Shown: in pieces, positions 4,487 through 12,000 of the stretch
How the letters are laid out: every line of letters starts with the position of its first letter
How positions within the stretch are numbered: the stretch's first letter is position 1
DNA from: Paramuribaculum sp.
GTDB lineage: Bacteria > Bacteroidota > Bacteroidia > Bacteroidales > Muribaculaceae
Direction of reading: 5' to 3'
Assembly (NCBI GenBank): GCA_029051835.1
Contig: JAIDKJ010000038.1
Location: 1 to 12,000 of the forward strand
DNA: 12,000 bases
Notes under the pieces: model-generated
The model's database searches: none
The model's input: only the letters and a program-made list of their open reading frames with translations
What the model was told of the DNA's origin: nothing
Made by a program: the position numbers and the translations under genes

Positions 4487-7468
4487 ATGAAACACAGCCT
4501 ACTTTTAGCAGTGGCCGTGGCCGGTGCGCTGGCGGCGCAGGCCTCTGGCCAGATCAACGGAGCCGGTGCGGCAGGATATCTGGAGCGTGGCTCCCGAATG
4601 TTTGACGATCTGAACTATACCGGGTGTATGGATCAGATGCGTGCCATGGAGCGACTGACACCTTCGCCCGATCAGGTGGAGGAGGCGCGGCGCCTTACGG
4701 CGTTGTCGGCTCTCCATCTGGGTCACGACGATGCTCTGAAGTTGATACGTAAGTGGATTGCCGACTATCCGGCGTCGGACCGCCGCGAAGAGATGCTTGC
4801 CGCCGTGGGCGACTGGTATTTCCACCGGGCCGACTATCCTGCGGCTGTTGAGGCCTACGGTCGTGTCGGACGCAATGCGCTCGACAGCTCTACGGCTGCC
4901 GATGTCGATTACCGTCAGGCATATTCCCGGCTGATGCTCGGCGACACCGAAGAGGCCATGCAGGGCTTCAAGCGGCTGGCCGGATCCGACCGCTACCGTG
5001 CCGCCGGAGCTTTCTACCGGGGATATCTCGAATATGCCGCCGGCAATTATTCCGAGGCCCGGTCGCTGTTCAGGGAGGCTTCGGGCAATTCAGAGCTCAA
5101 CGATGTGGCGCAATACTATCTCGCGCAGATCGATTTTGCCCAGGGCGATTTTGCCGGAGCCTTGTCGCTCAGCCGCCAGCTGTTGAAAAACGATGCCGTC
5201 GAGCAGTTTGCCCCGGAGATGAACCGTATAGCCGGAGAGTCGCTCTTCAACCTCGGCCGCGAGGATGAGGCGCTCCCGTATCTGCGCAGATATGCGTCGA
5301 CCACCGACCGCATCCGTCCGTCGGCTTTCTACATACTCGGAGTGGGCGAATACCGCCTCGGCAACTATCAGGCAGCAATCCGCAGCCTCGGGCATGCGGC
5401 TTCGTCCGACGACGCCATGGGACAGAGCGCCAACCTGATTCTCGGTCAGAGCTATCTGGCCGAAGGCAATGCCGACGGCGCGCTGATGGCTTTTGAGAAA
5501 GCCTACCGCATGGGATTCGACCGCAAGGTGTCGGAGTCGGCCATGTACAACTATGCCGTGGCCAAGTCCGAGGGCGGACGTGTGCCTTTCGGCAATTCAG
5601 TAGCTCTTTTCGAAAACTTCCTGCGCGAATATCCGAAGTCGGAATACGCCGACCGTGTGCGCTCCTACATGATATCGGGCTATATGACCGACAACGACTA
5701 TCTGGCCGCTCTGAAACTTCTCGATGCCATGAACCGTCCGACGCCCGAGGCCAATGCAGCGCGCCAGCGTGCGCTCTTCGCTCTCGGCACCCGCGAATAT
5801 TCGTCGGGTCGCCTCACGGAGGCTCTCGACCGTTTCCGCCGGGCAGCATCCATCAGCGGTGCCGACCGTTCGATAGCCCGACAGGCTCTCCTCTGGGAGG
5901 GAATATGCCAGTATGACCTCGAACGCTACGATGCGGCGGCGCGCTCCCTTCAGGCTTACCTTAAGGATGCGCGGCGCGGCGACTCCAACGCTGTCATCGC
6001 CCGCTACAATCTCGGCTACGCCCGCTTCGCGCAGGCCGACTACAAGGGCGCTCTCGCCGATTTCCGCGATGTGATTGCGGCGCGTCCCGACAACCGTATG
6101 CTTGCCGACGCCTACAACCGCGCCGCCGACTGCCTGTACTACGGCAGCGACTTCGCCGGGGCTGCCGAGGCCTACGACAAGGCGTTCGGCCTCAATCCCG
6201 AGGCCGGCGACTACGCGCTCTATCAGAAAGCCGTCATGAGCGGCCTGCAGCGCAACCACAAGCAGAAGATAGATCTTATCTCCGATCTTTGCAGCCGTTA
6301 TCCCACATCGTCGCTCATACCTGCCGCCATGCTCGAGCAGGCCGATGCCTACACGGCCGTGGGCGACAACAATGCCGCGCTCAAGGCCTACGACAATCTG
6401 CTGCGCGACTATCCGGCGTCGACCTACGCCCGTCAGGGACTGCTCCGCAAGGCCATCGCCTCGCTGAGCGCCGGCCGACGCAAGGAAGCCAAAGAGGCCT
6501 ACCGCCATGTCATATCGTCATATCCTACAAGCGAGGAGGCGCGCATGGCCGCCGACGACCTCAAGCGCATCTATGCCGACGAAGGCCGTCTGCAGGAATA
6601 TTCCGAATTCATAGCATCCGTTCCCGACGCTCCGCAGACCGAAGCCTCCGAACTGGAGGCGCTGGCATTCCGCGCCGCCGAGTCCGACTATGTGACCAAC
6701 GACCGCACGGAGCGTCTGGCCGACTATCTGCGCACATATCCCGGCGGCGTCCATGAGCCGCAGGCCCTCCTGCTGATGGCCAAGGCCGCCGAGGCTGCCG
6801 GCCGCGACACCGAGGCTCTCGACTATGCCACACGCCTGACCGACCGCTATCCCCACGCCGACGTAAGCGAGGACGCGCTGATCATCCGTGCCGAAGCCGA
6901 GCTGTCGCAGGGTCGCGGAGCCGCCGCGCTTGAGTCATATCGCCGGCTGGAGCAGAGCGCATCGAGTCCGCGCCGTCTGCAGCAGGCCCGCATCGGAGTG
7001 ATGCGCACGGCGCTGATGCTCGACGAAAACGCCACGGCGCTGGAGGCAGCCGACCGTCTGCTGGCATCGTCGGCCGAAAACCTCACCGGTCTGCCTGAGA
7101 TATCCTACGACCGCGCTCTCGCGCTCAGCCGTCTTGGCCGCAATGACGAGGCCGAGGCAGCATGGACTCTTCTTGCCGCCAACCCCGAGGAAGAATACGG
7201 CGCACGTGCGGCCGTAAGCCTGGCCGAGTCGCAGCTCAAGAGCGGAAATGCCGAAAAGGCACGTGCCACCGCCGACGCACTCATCAACGCCAATCCGCCC
7301 CACGCCTACTGGCTCGCACGAGGATTTATCGTGCTCAGCGACGCACTGCGCGCCCAGGGCAACGGCTTCGAGGCCGACGAATATCTCCGTTCGCTCAAGA
7401 GCAACTATCCCGGCACAGAAGCCGAAATCTTCGATATGATCGAATCACGTCTGAAACAACAGCAATAA
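4487..7468 (+). CDS. Secreted tetratricopeptide-repeat protein
   Basis: This 993-residue protein has a clear Sec signal peptide (residues 1 to about 21, AQASG-Q) and no lipobox, so it is probably periplasmic. The remainder is almost entirely helical TPR-like units of about 34-38 residues; I count about 24, for example AFYRGYLEYAAGNYSEARSL, ARYNLGYARFAQADYKGALA and EQADAYTAVGDNNAALKAYD. Many units end in a YP-S/T/G motif (YPASDRR, YPKSEYAD, YPTSSL, YPASTY, YPTSEE, YPGTEA), as in YbgF/BamD-type periplasmic repeats. TPR arrays bind partner proteins and have no catalytic residues. It leads the operon and is followed after 9 nt by an outer-membrane barrel, so a scaffold or assembly role at the outer membrane is plausible but inferred. 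Strong GC-rich codon use creates long antisense frames that are not genes. Confidence 0.9.
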   Translation: MKHSLLLAVAVAGALAAQASGQINGAGAAGYLERGSRMFDDLNYTGCMDQMRAMERLTPSPDQVEEARRLTALSALHLGHDDALKLIRKWIADYPASDRREEMLAAVGDWYFHRADYPAAVEAYGRVGRNALDSSTAADVDYRQAYSRLMLGDTEEAMQGFKRLAGSDRYRAAGAFYRGYLEYAAGNYSEARSLFREASGNSELNDVAQYYLAQIDFAQGDFAGALSLSRQLLKNDAVEQFAPEMNRIAGESLFNLGREDEALPYLRRYASTTDRIRPSAFYILGVGEYRLGNYQAAIRSLGHAASSDDAMGQSANLILGQSYLAEGNADGALMAFEKAYRMGFDRKVSESAMYNYAVAKSEGGRVPFGNSVALFENFLREYPKSEYADRVRSYMISGYMTDNDYLAALKLLDAMNRPTPEANAARQRALFALGTREYSSGRLTEALDRFRRAASISGADRSIARQALLWEGICQYDLERYDAAARSLQAYLKDARRGDSNAVIARYNLGYARFAQADYKGALADFRDVIAARPDNRMLADAYNRAADCLYYGSDFAGAAEAYDKAFGLNPEAGDYALYQKAVMSGLQRNHKQKIDLISDLCSRYPTSSLIPAAMLEQADAYTAVGDNNAALKAYDNLLRDYPASTYARQGLLRKAIASLSAGRRKEAKEAYRHVISSYPTSEEARMAADDLKRIYADEGRLQEYSEFIASVPDAPQTEASELEALAFRAAESDYVTNDRTERLADYLRTYPGGVHEPQALLLMAKAAEAAGRDTEALDYATRLTDRYPHADVSEDALIIRAEAELSQGRGAAALESYRRLEQSASSPRRLQQARIGVMRTALMLDENATALEAADRLLASSAENLTGLPEISYDRALALSRLGRNDEAEAAWTLLAANPEEEYGARAAVSLAESQLKSGNAEKARATADALINANPPHAYWLARGFIVLSDALRAQGNGFEADEYLRSLKSNYPGTEAEIFDMIESRLKQQQ

Positions 7469-7477
7469 CATCCTCTC

Positions 7478-9196
7478 ATGATTAATCACGCCATAAGATT
7501 GACGGCAATAGCCGTAATATCGGCTGCCGCCACCGCCACGACGGCCGCGCAGCAGCTCAACAAGGAGATCACCGTGGAGCGCGAAGTGGTGCCTATACAG
7601 CGCGAGGCCACACGCCTTGGCTTCACTCCGACGGTGTCCCTGCCGCCGCTGGCCATGGAGCGTCTGTCGCCATCCACGAGAGCCATCACCGCACGTATGC
7701 CGGCCGGCATCGTGGTGCTCGATCCGGCCGCATGGGCCGACAGCATCTACATCAGCCCCTACCGCGGATATGCCTCCATCGGATTCATGCCGCTCTACAA
7801 CGCCATGCTCTCCGCCGGCTACCGGATTGTCGACAATTCCACTACCCGCGTCGGCGCCTGGCTGCAATATGACGGCACGGTCTACACCTCGCGCCGCACT
7901 CTCAGCGGTAACGATCCGATGCCCGGCATGAAGAAATATCTGCGCGAACATACGGGTACGGTCGGAGCCTACGCGTCGCAGCGCATAGGTGCCACCTCCG
8001 AACTGTCGGGAGTGGTCGACTATTCCTACACGCGCTACAATCAGCCCGAATATAGCGATGTGTACATGCTTGGCGTCTACGACTGGCATTACCAGTCGGT
8101 CAATCGTATCAACGCCGATCTGAACTGGAAATCAACCATCAACGACCTCGGCTACGATGTGAGAGCCGGCTTTTCGCGATTTGCATTCGGCGCCGAAAGG
8201 GCGATACCCAATACCGCGATCGTGTTTCCGGCCGAGTCCGAAAACAATTTCCGTGTCGGAGCTGATCTGACTGCCGATTTCGACGGTGGCTCATTTGCCG
8301 CGCTTGACATCGATCTCTCGGCTCTCCGCACAAATCCCACGGTAGAGAATGCCTTCTATGACACCCCGAAGTCTTATTCCACGTGGCTGCTACGCTTCAA
8401 TCCATCGTACGCCTACCGCTCCGGAGTGTTCGACATCAAACTTGGCGCACGGATAGATCTGACGCATAATTCGGGCAAGGCATTCCATATCGCCCCCGAT
8501 GTGAAGATAGCGGTCAATCCCTCGTCGATGTTCGCTTTCGAGGTGAGCGCCGGAGGAGGCGAGTGGCAGAACACCCTCGCATCGGTCTACGCCATAGGCC
8601 GCAATATCGACTCCTGGACAGCCTATTCCAATTCACACATTCCCCTTACCGTCGATGCGCGCCTTCGTATCGGACCGTGGAGCGGACTCTACGGCGAGGT
8701 GTCGGGCGGCTATGCGCGCGCCAACGACTGGCTGATGCCCGGCCAGGCAAGCAGCTACGGCAATATGACATTGCGTAGGGAGGATATAAAGGGATTCCAT
8801 TTCGGAGCGGCCGTGGGCTACCGTTGGAGCTCGATTCTCGACGCACGTGTGGAATGGCAGACAGCACAGAACGATCAGGACAAGGGTTATTATCTCTGGC
8901 GTGACCGTGCGCGGAACGTGATCGACGCTACCGTAAAGGTAAATCCGATCGAAAAACTGAGTATCGACCTTGGCTTTACGCTGCGCACCGGTCGCCGGAT
9001 ATTCAACGGCCTGTCCGAACAGGCTATCCCGCTTGGCAACGTCCGCGATCTCTCGCTCGGCGCCACCTACCGGCTGACGCCGTCGGTAAGCATCTTCGCA
9101 GAGGGCGAGAATCTGCTCAACCACCGATATTCGACCGTCGACTATTTCGAGTCGCAGGGCATCACCGGACTCGTCGGCGCCTCGTTCAAGTTCTGA
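7478..9196 (+). CDS. Outer-membrane beta-barrel protein (TonB-dependent receptor-like, without plug)
   Basis: This 572-residue protein has a Sec signal peptide (residues 1 to about 25, TTAAQ-Q). About 75 residues of extended linker follow, starting KEITVEREVVPIQREA and including a Pro-rich TPTVSLPP. From about residue 90 to the end, alternating hydrophobic strands and tight turns form a large barrel. The C-terminus, with AEGENLLNHRYSTVDYF and the final strand LVGASFKF, is like that of TonB-dependent receptors, where ENLLN-type motifs precede the last strands. No plug domain of the usual 120 or so residues and no TonB box is visible, so it is probably not a classical receptor; a porin-like or assembly barrel is more likely. 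It sits between the TPR gene (9 nt) and the glycosyltransferase gene (12 nt). Partnership with the TPR protein is inferred from the operon. Confidence 0.8.
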   Translation: MINHAIRLTAIAVISAAATATTAAQQLNKEITVEREVVPIQREATRLGFTPTVSLPPLAMERLSPSTRAITARMPAGIVVLDPAAWADSIYISPYRGYASIGFMPLYNAMLSAGYRIVDNSTTRVGAWLQYDGTVYTSRRTLSGNDPMPGMKKYLREHTGTVGAYASQRIGATSELSGVVDYSYTRYNQPEYSDVYMLGVYDWHYQSVNRINADLNWKSTINDLGYDVRAGFSRFAFGAERAIPNTAIVFPAESENNFRVGADLTADFDGGSFAALDIDLSALRTNPTVENAFYDTPKSYSTWLLRFNPSYAYRSGVFDIKLGARIDLTHNSGKAFHIAPDVKIAVNPSSMFAFEVSAGGGEWQNTLASVYAIGRNIDSWTAYSNSHIPLTVDARLRIGPWSGLYGEVSGGYARANDWLMPGQASSYGNMTLRREDIKGFHFGAAVGYRWSSILDARVEWQTAQNDQDKGYYLWRDRARNVIDATVKVNPIEKLSIDLGFTLRTGRRIFNGLSEQAIPLGNVRDLSLGATYRLTPSVSIFAEGENLLNHRYSTVDYFESQGITGLVGASFKF

Positions 9197-9208
9197 CACC
9201 ACACTTCC

Positions 9209-9976
9209 ATGCATCAGAGTATAGTCATCATACCCACCTATAAGGAGATAGAGAATATCGAAGCCATAATCCGCGCTGTGATGGCGCTTGGCGACGATGA
9301 ATTCGACGTACTTGTGGTCGACGACGGATCGCCCGACGGCACTCCCGAAGCCGTCCGCAGCCTGCAGCAGGAATTTCCCGGCCGCATAAAGCTTCATGAA
9401 CGTCCCGGCAAGCTCGGCCTCGGCACGGCCTATATCGAGGGCTTCAAGCTCTGTCTGGCCGATCCGGCCGGCTACCGTTATATTTTCGAGATGGACGCCG
9501 ATTTCAGCCACGATCCGAAGGATCTGCTCCGTCTGTTGGCGGCCTGCCGCGACGAGGGCGCCGATATGGCTGTCGGTTCGCGCTACGTCACCGGCGTAAA
9601 TGTGGTCAACTGGCCCATAGGACGTGTGCTGATGTCGTACTACGCGTCGGCCTACGTCAGGCTGGTCACCGGAATGCCGGTCCGCGACACCACTGCCGGA
9701 TTTGCATGCTATACCCGTCGGGTGCTTGAGGCGTTGCCGCTCGACTCCATCCGCTGCAAGGGCTATGCCTTCCAGATCGAAATGAAATTCCAGACCTTCA
9801 AGCGCGGCTTCCGCATCAAGGAAGTGCCCATAATATTTGTCAACCGAGTGCTTGGCACGAGCAAGATGTCGACAGGTATTTTCAGCGAAGCCGTATTTGG
9901 CGTGTTGCGCCTGCGCTTCGACAGTCTGTTCAAAAAATATCCGCAATATGGACCGCAGACCGATACTGATTCATGA
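9209..9976 (+). CDS. Polyprenyl-phosphate mannosyltransferase-like GT2 enzyme (DPM1 type)
   Basis: This 255-residue family 2 glycosyltransferase resembles dolichol- or polyprenyl-phosphate mannose synthases, which move a sugar from a nucleotide sugar to a lipid phosphate on the cytoplasmic face of the membrane. The Rossmann-like GT-A fold starts with VIIPTYKEIENI (5-17) and VVDDGSPDGT (36-45), followed by GLGTAYIEGF, the metal-binding EMDADFSHDP (D96-x-D98), the acceptor-side DTTAGFACYTR (160-170), KGYAFQIEM and RGFRIKEVPI-x-FVNR-x-x-GTSKMS. There are no C-terminal membrane helices, as in the short DPM1 class. Lipid-linked mannose could feed protein O-glycosylation or surface glycan synthesis, which are well known in Bacteroidota; the actual sugar cannot be read from sequence. 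Its last 29 nt overlap the pyrC start. Confidence 0.9.
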   Translation: MHQSIVIIPTYKEIENIEAIIRAVMALGDDEFDVLVVDDGSPDGTPEAVRSLQQEFPGRIKLHERPGKLGLGTAYIEGFKLCLADPAGYRYIFEMDADFSHDPKDLLRLLAACRDEGADMAVGSRYVTGVNVVNWPIGRVLMSYYASAYVRLVTGMPVRDTTAGFACYTRRVLEALPLDSIRCKGYAFQIEMKFQTFKRGFRIKEVPIIFVNRVLGTSKMSTGIFSEAVFGVLRLRFDSLFKKYPQYGPQTDTDS

Positions 9977-11309
9977 CGCCCGGATTGTCAACGAAGGGGT
10001 CACCGCACGTGGCTACGTGCTTATAGAGGGCGATGTCATCGCCGATACCGCGCCGGGCGATGCGCCCGCCGAACTCATGCGTCGCGACGATCTGGAGAAA
10101 GTCGACGCCGCCGGGCGTCTGCTTCTCCCCGGAGTGATCGACGAGCATGTGCATTTCCGCGATCCGGGGCTTACGCACAAGGCCGACATGGCCACCGAGA
10201 GCCGAGCGGCTGTGGCCGGAGGCGTGACATCGTTTATCGACATGCCCAACACCCGTCCAGCCACAGTCACCCCCGGAGATGTGGCCGCCAAGCGTGAGCG
10301 CGCCGCCGAGGTTTCGGTGGCCAACTACGGCTTTTTCATCGGAGCCACCGACACCAATCTGCCTGATCTTCTCGCCGCCGACTGGAGTCTGACTGCCGGA
10401 GTGAAGCTGTTTCTCGGATCCTCCACCGGCAATATGCTCGTGGAGCGCCGCGAGGTGATAGAGCGCATTTTCCGCGAGGTGCCGGCCCTTATCGCCGTTC
10501 ATGCCGAGGACGAAGCCACCATCAAGGCCAACCGTGAGGCTGTGGTGGCGCGCTACGGCGAGGATCTGCCTATCGGTTTTCATCCGGTGATACGCAACCA
10601 CGACGCTTGCCTTAAGGCCACGCAGACGGCCGTGGATATGGCCCGGCTTACCGGCGCGAGGCTCCATGTGCTCCACGTGTCCACAGCCGACGAGCTTCGA
10701 CTGTTCGAAGCCGGTCCGGTGGCCGGAAAACTCATCACGGCCGAAACCTGTCCGCAATACCTGCTCTTCACCGACGAGCAATACCCCCATCTGGGCGCCC
10801 GGATCAAGTGCAATCCCGCCATAAAGCGTCCCGTAGACCGCGACGGACTGCGCTATGCCGTGGCCAACGGCCTTATCGACGTCATAGCCACTGACCATGC
10901 GCCGCATCTCCTTGAAGAGAAGGAGGGCACGGCTCTGACCGCTGTCAGCGGCATGCCGCTGGTGCAGTTCTCGCTCCCCGTCATGCTCGAACTCTCAAAG
11001 GAGGGAGTGTTGTCGCTGGAGCAGGTGGTCGAGAAGATGGCCCACAATCCGGCCACGCTGTTCGGCATCGAGGGCCGCGGATTTATCCGCAAGGGATATT
11101 ATGCCGACCTTGTGATGGTCGACGACGATGTGGAGCCTTATCCCGTCACCCCGGAGTCGGTCATCAGCCGGTGTGGATGGAGTCCGCTCGAGGGCGCTCC
11201 GCTGAGTGTGCGCGTCGACCAGACATGGGTCAACGGCCACACGGCCTACCGCCACGGCATAGTGTTTGCCTCGGCCCGCGGCATGGCTCTCCGTTTTAGC
11301 CATAAATAA
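9948..11309 (+). CDS. pyrC: Dihydroorotase
   Basis: Dihydroorotase closes carbamoyl-aspartate to dihydroorotate in pyrimidine biosynthesis (cytoplasm). The protein is 453 residues, the usual length for the long, allantoinase-like type. Motifs in order: metal ligands DEHVHFRDPG (His67, His69), MATESRAAVAGGVTSFIDMPNT, the carbamylated Lys153 in GVKLFLGSS, His185 in VHAED, His243 in HVLHVST, TAETCPQYL, CNPAIK, and the catalytic Asp316 in IATDHAPH. All key residues are present. A longer frame opens at 9837, but its first 37 residues are Cys/Arg-rich and unlike the family; the start at 9948 (MDRRPILIHDARIV) fits and gives a 29-nt overlap with the preceding gene, suggesting translational coupling. 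PyrC genes beside a DPM1-type transferase are familiar in Bacteroidales. Confidence 0.93.
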   Translation: MDRRPILIHDARIVNEGVTARGYVLIEGDVIADTAPGDAPAELMRRDDLEKVDAAGRLLLPGVIDEHVHFRDPGLTHKADMATESRAAVAGGVTSFIDMPNTRPATVTPGDVAAKRERAAEVSVANYGFFIGATDTNLPDLLAADWSLTAGVKLFLGSSTGNMLVERREVIERIFREVPALIAVHAEDEATIKANREAVVARYGEDLPIGFHPVIRNHDACLKATQTAVDMARLTGARLHVLHVSTADELRLFEAGPVAGKLITAETCPQYLLFTDEQYPHLGARIKCNPAIKRPVDRDGLRYAVANGLIDVIATDHAPHLLEEKEGTALTAVSGMPLVQFSLPVMLELSKEGVLSLEQVVEKMAHNPATLFGIEGRGFIRKGYYADLVMVDDDVEPYPVTPESVISRCGWSPLEGAPLSVRVDQTWVNGHTAYRHGIVFASARGMALRFSHK

Positions 11310-11337
11310 GCAATCATCCTCTCAAACAGAATATTTT

Positions 11338-11802
11338 ATGGACTGGAAAGAACAACTTCACGCGATGATGCCGCTTCTCGGACATCGCAACTGGATTGTG
11401 GTCACCGATATGGCCTATCCTCTGCAGACCAATCCCGGTGTGCTTACCCTCGACGCCACGGCCGACGATTTCCCGACAGTGCTCCAGACGCTCCGCAGCG
11501 AGCTTGACGCCGCTCAGCACGTCGTGCCTCACGTATACCGCGACAGCGAGCAGTTGCGCCTCGACGAGAGTCTGTGTCCCGGCATCGAAGCCTATCGCAC
11601 CTATGTCGACAGTGTGATCGGCGGCTCTGACACGGTGAAGGCTCTTGGCCATGAGGAGCTGATATTGCGGCTTGACGAAGTCAGCCGGCTATATCGCGTG
11701 GTGATCATCAAGTCGGGTCTGACCATACCCTACACCTCGCTCTTCTTCGAACTCGATTGCCGCTACTGGGATGCCGACCGTGAAGCGGCCATACGCTCCT
11801 GA
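11338..11802 (+). CDS. RbsD/FucU-type sugar-ring isomerase-like protein
   Basis: This 154-residue protein resembles the RbsD/FucU family, small cytoplasmic proteins that interconvert ring or anomeric forms of sugars such as ribose or fucose. Visible family marks are LLGHRNWIVVTDMAYP (His16, Asp24), a second His in ALGHEEL (His105), and the closing VVIIKSGLTIPYTSLFFEL (Lys125, Tyr132), which corresponds to the family's active-site segment. The insert with HVVPHVYRDSEQL and PGIEAYRTYV makes it a more distant subtype, so substrate is unknown. An in-frame ATG lies upstream at 11266, but that segment overlaps the pyrC end and has no family similarity, so 11338 is preferred. It follows pyrC by 28 nt and precedes the operon terminator. 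Family assignment rests on remembered motifs and is moderately sure. Confidence 0.65.
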   Translation: MDWKEQLHAMMPLLGHRNWIVVTDMAYPLQTNPGVLTLDATADDFPTVLQTLRSELDAAQHVVPHVYRDSEQLRLDESLCPGIEAYRTYVDSVIGGSDTVKALGHEELILRLDEVSRLYRVVIIKSGLTIPYTSLFFELDCRYWDADREAAIRS

Positions 11803-11823
11803 TAGCTCTATATACCGTATAAC

Positions 11824-11870
11824 GACCGCGGGCGGCTCCATTGTCAACGGAGATCGCCCGCGGTCTTTTT
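11824..11870 (+). terminator. Strong intrinsic terminator of the operon
   Basis: A perfect 11-bp GC-rich stem (GACCGCGGGCG, 11824-11834, with 11855-11865) has an inner stem from CTCC/GGAG in the loop and is followed by five T residues. It ends the 4487-11802 operon, 21 nt after the last stop. Confidence 0.92.
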
Positions 11871-11923
11871 CAAGTAATCAGTGTGTGTTTTTATAGTAAT
11901 GTGTATGGGTGTGGCATGGCTGT

Positions 11924-12000
11924 TCAGCGGTAGTCGGCGAAGCGTGTCTGGAGCTGCTGGCGGGCGAAGAAAATGCGGCTCTTGATGGTGCCCAGCGGCA
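11924..12000 (-). CDS. ECF-type RNA polymerase sigma factor, C-terminal end only
   Basis: The minus-strand frame entering from the right edge encodes 24 residues and a TGA stop: PLGTIKSRIFFARQQLQTRF, then ADYR. The PLGT-(I/V)-KSR-x-x-x-AR-x-x-L pattern is the end of the sigma-4 helix-turn-helix of sigma-70 family ECF factors, which contacts the -35 (here -33) promoter element. The rest of the gene is outside the window. It converges on the pyrC operon, separated by its terminator. No terminator of its own is evident in 11871-11923. Confidence 0.78.
   Translation of the reverse strand, partial: PLGTIKSRIFFARQQLQTRFADYR

Noticed and set aside
8633..9946. Long minus-strand open frame (437 codons) over the barrel and glycosyltransferase genes, with similar ones at 5597-6508 and 9930-10907
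   Set aside because: They lie antisense to well-supported genes. GC-rich codon use makes stop codons rare on the opposite strand, and the predicted proteins are His/Arg/Gly-rich with no recognisable domain.
9837..9947. Upstream extension of dihydroorotase
   Set aside because: The 37 extra residues are Cys/Arg-rich, overlap the preceding gene by over 100 nt and match nothing in the family; 9948 gives a normal length.
1..12000. CRISPR array, rRNA, transposase or insertion sequence, toxin-antitoxin pair
   Set aside because: No regularly spaced repeats, rRNA motifs, DDE transposase motifs or paired small genes were seen.

Overview
The window reads as Bacteroidales (Bacteroidota) chromosome. The evidence is promoters of the TTTG / TAnnTTTG type with a spacer of about 20 bp, no Shine-Dalgarno logic before the starts, Cys-Asp-Asp-Asp-type surface lipoprotein signals, outer-membrane barrels ending in aromatic residues, and Bacteroidota-type tyrosine integrases. 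The GC-rich right-hand part would suit a GC-rich gut group such as Muribaculaceae or Alistipes, but that level is inference only.

The window has two halves of very different base composition. Positions 1 to about 4250 are AT-rich and look like one end of an integrated mobile element or genomic island. They hold the C-terminal catalytic part of a tyrosine recombinase running in from the left edge, a 370-bp stretch without a convincing gene, a two-gene unit for surface proteins (a small outer-membrane beta-barrel and a lipoprotein), a hairpin-rich intergenic region, and a large tyrosine integrase on the minus strand. The integrase reads away from a tRNA-Ala(GGC) gene, also on the minus strand, whose 3' end faces the element. 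Between them lie a 13-bp tandem repeat, an imperfect inverted repeat and the tRNA's own terminator. This is the usual layout of an island lodged beside a tRNA 3' end, but the far end of the element is not in the window.

From about 4290 onward the DNA is GC-rich core chromosome. One apparent operon (4487 to 11802) has a well-formed promoter almost touching its first start codon and a strong intrinsic terminator after its last gene. It encodes a secreted protein of about 24 tetratricopeptide-like repeats, an outer-membrane beta-barrel, a DPM1-type polyprenyl-phosphate glycosyltransferase, dihydroorotase (pyrC) and an RbsD/FucU-type protein. Spacers are 9, 12, -29 and 28 nt, so co-transcription is likely. 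The first two genes probably act together at the periplasm and outer membrane; the last three are cytoplasmic or membrane-surface metabolic enzymes. On the minus strand at the right edge is the 3' end of an ECF-type sigma factor gene.

I did not find a clearly new defence or biosynthetic system. The most notable points are the candidate attachment region beside tRNA-Ala, the atypical catalytic motif and coiled-coil tail of the integrase, the perfect hairpin inside the lipoprotein signal sequence, and the TPR/beta-barrel pair.
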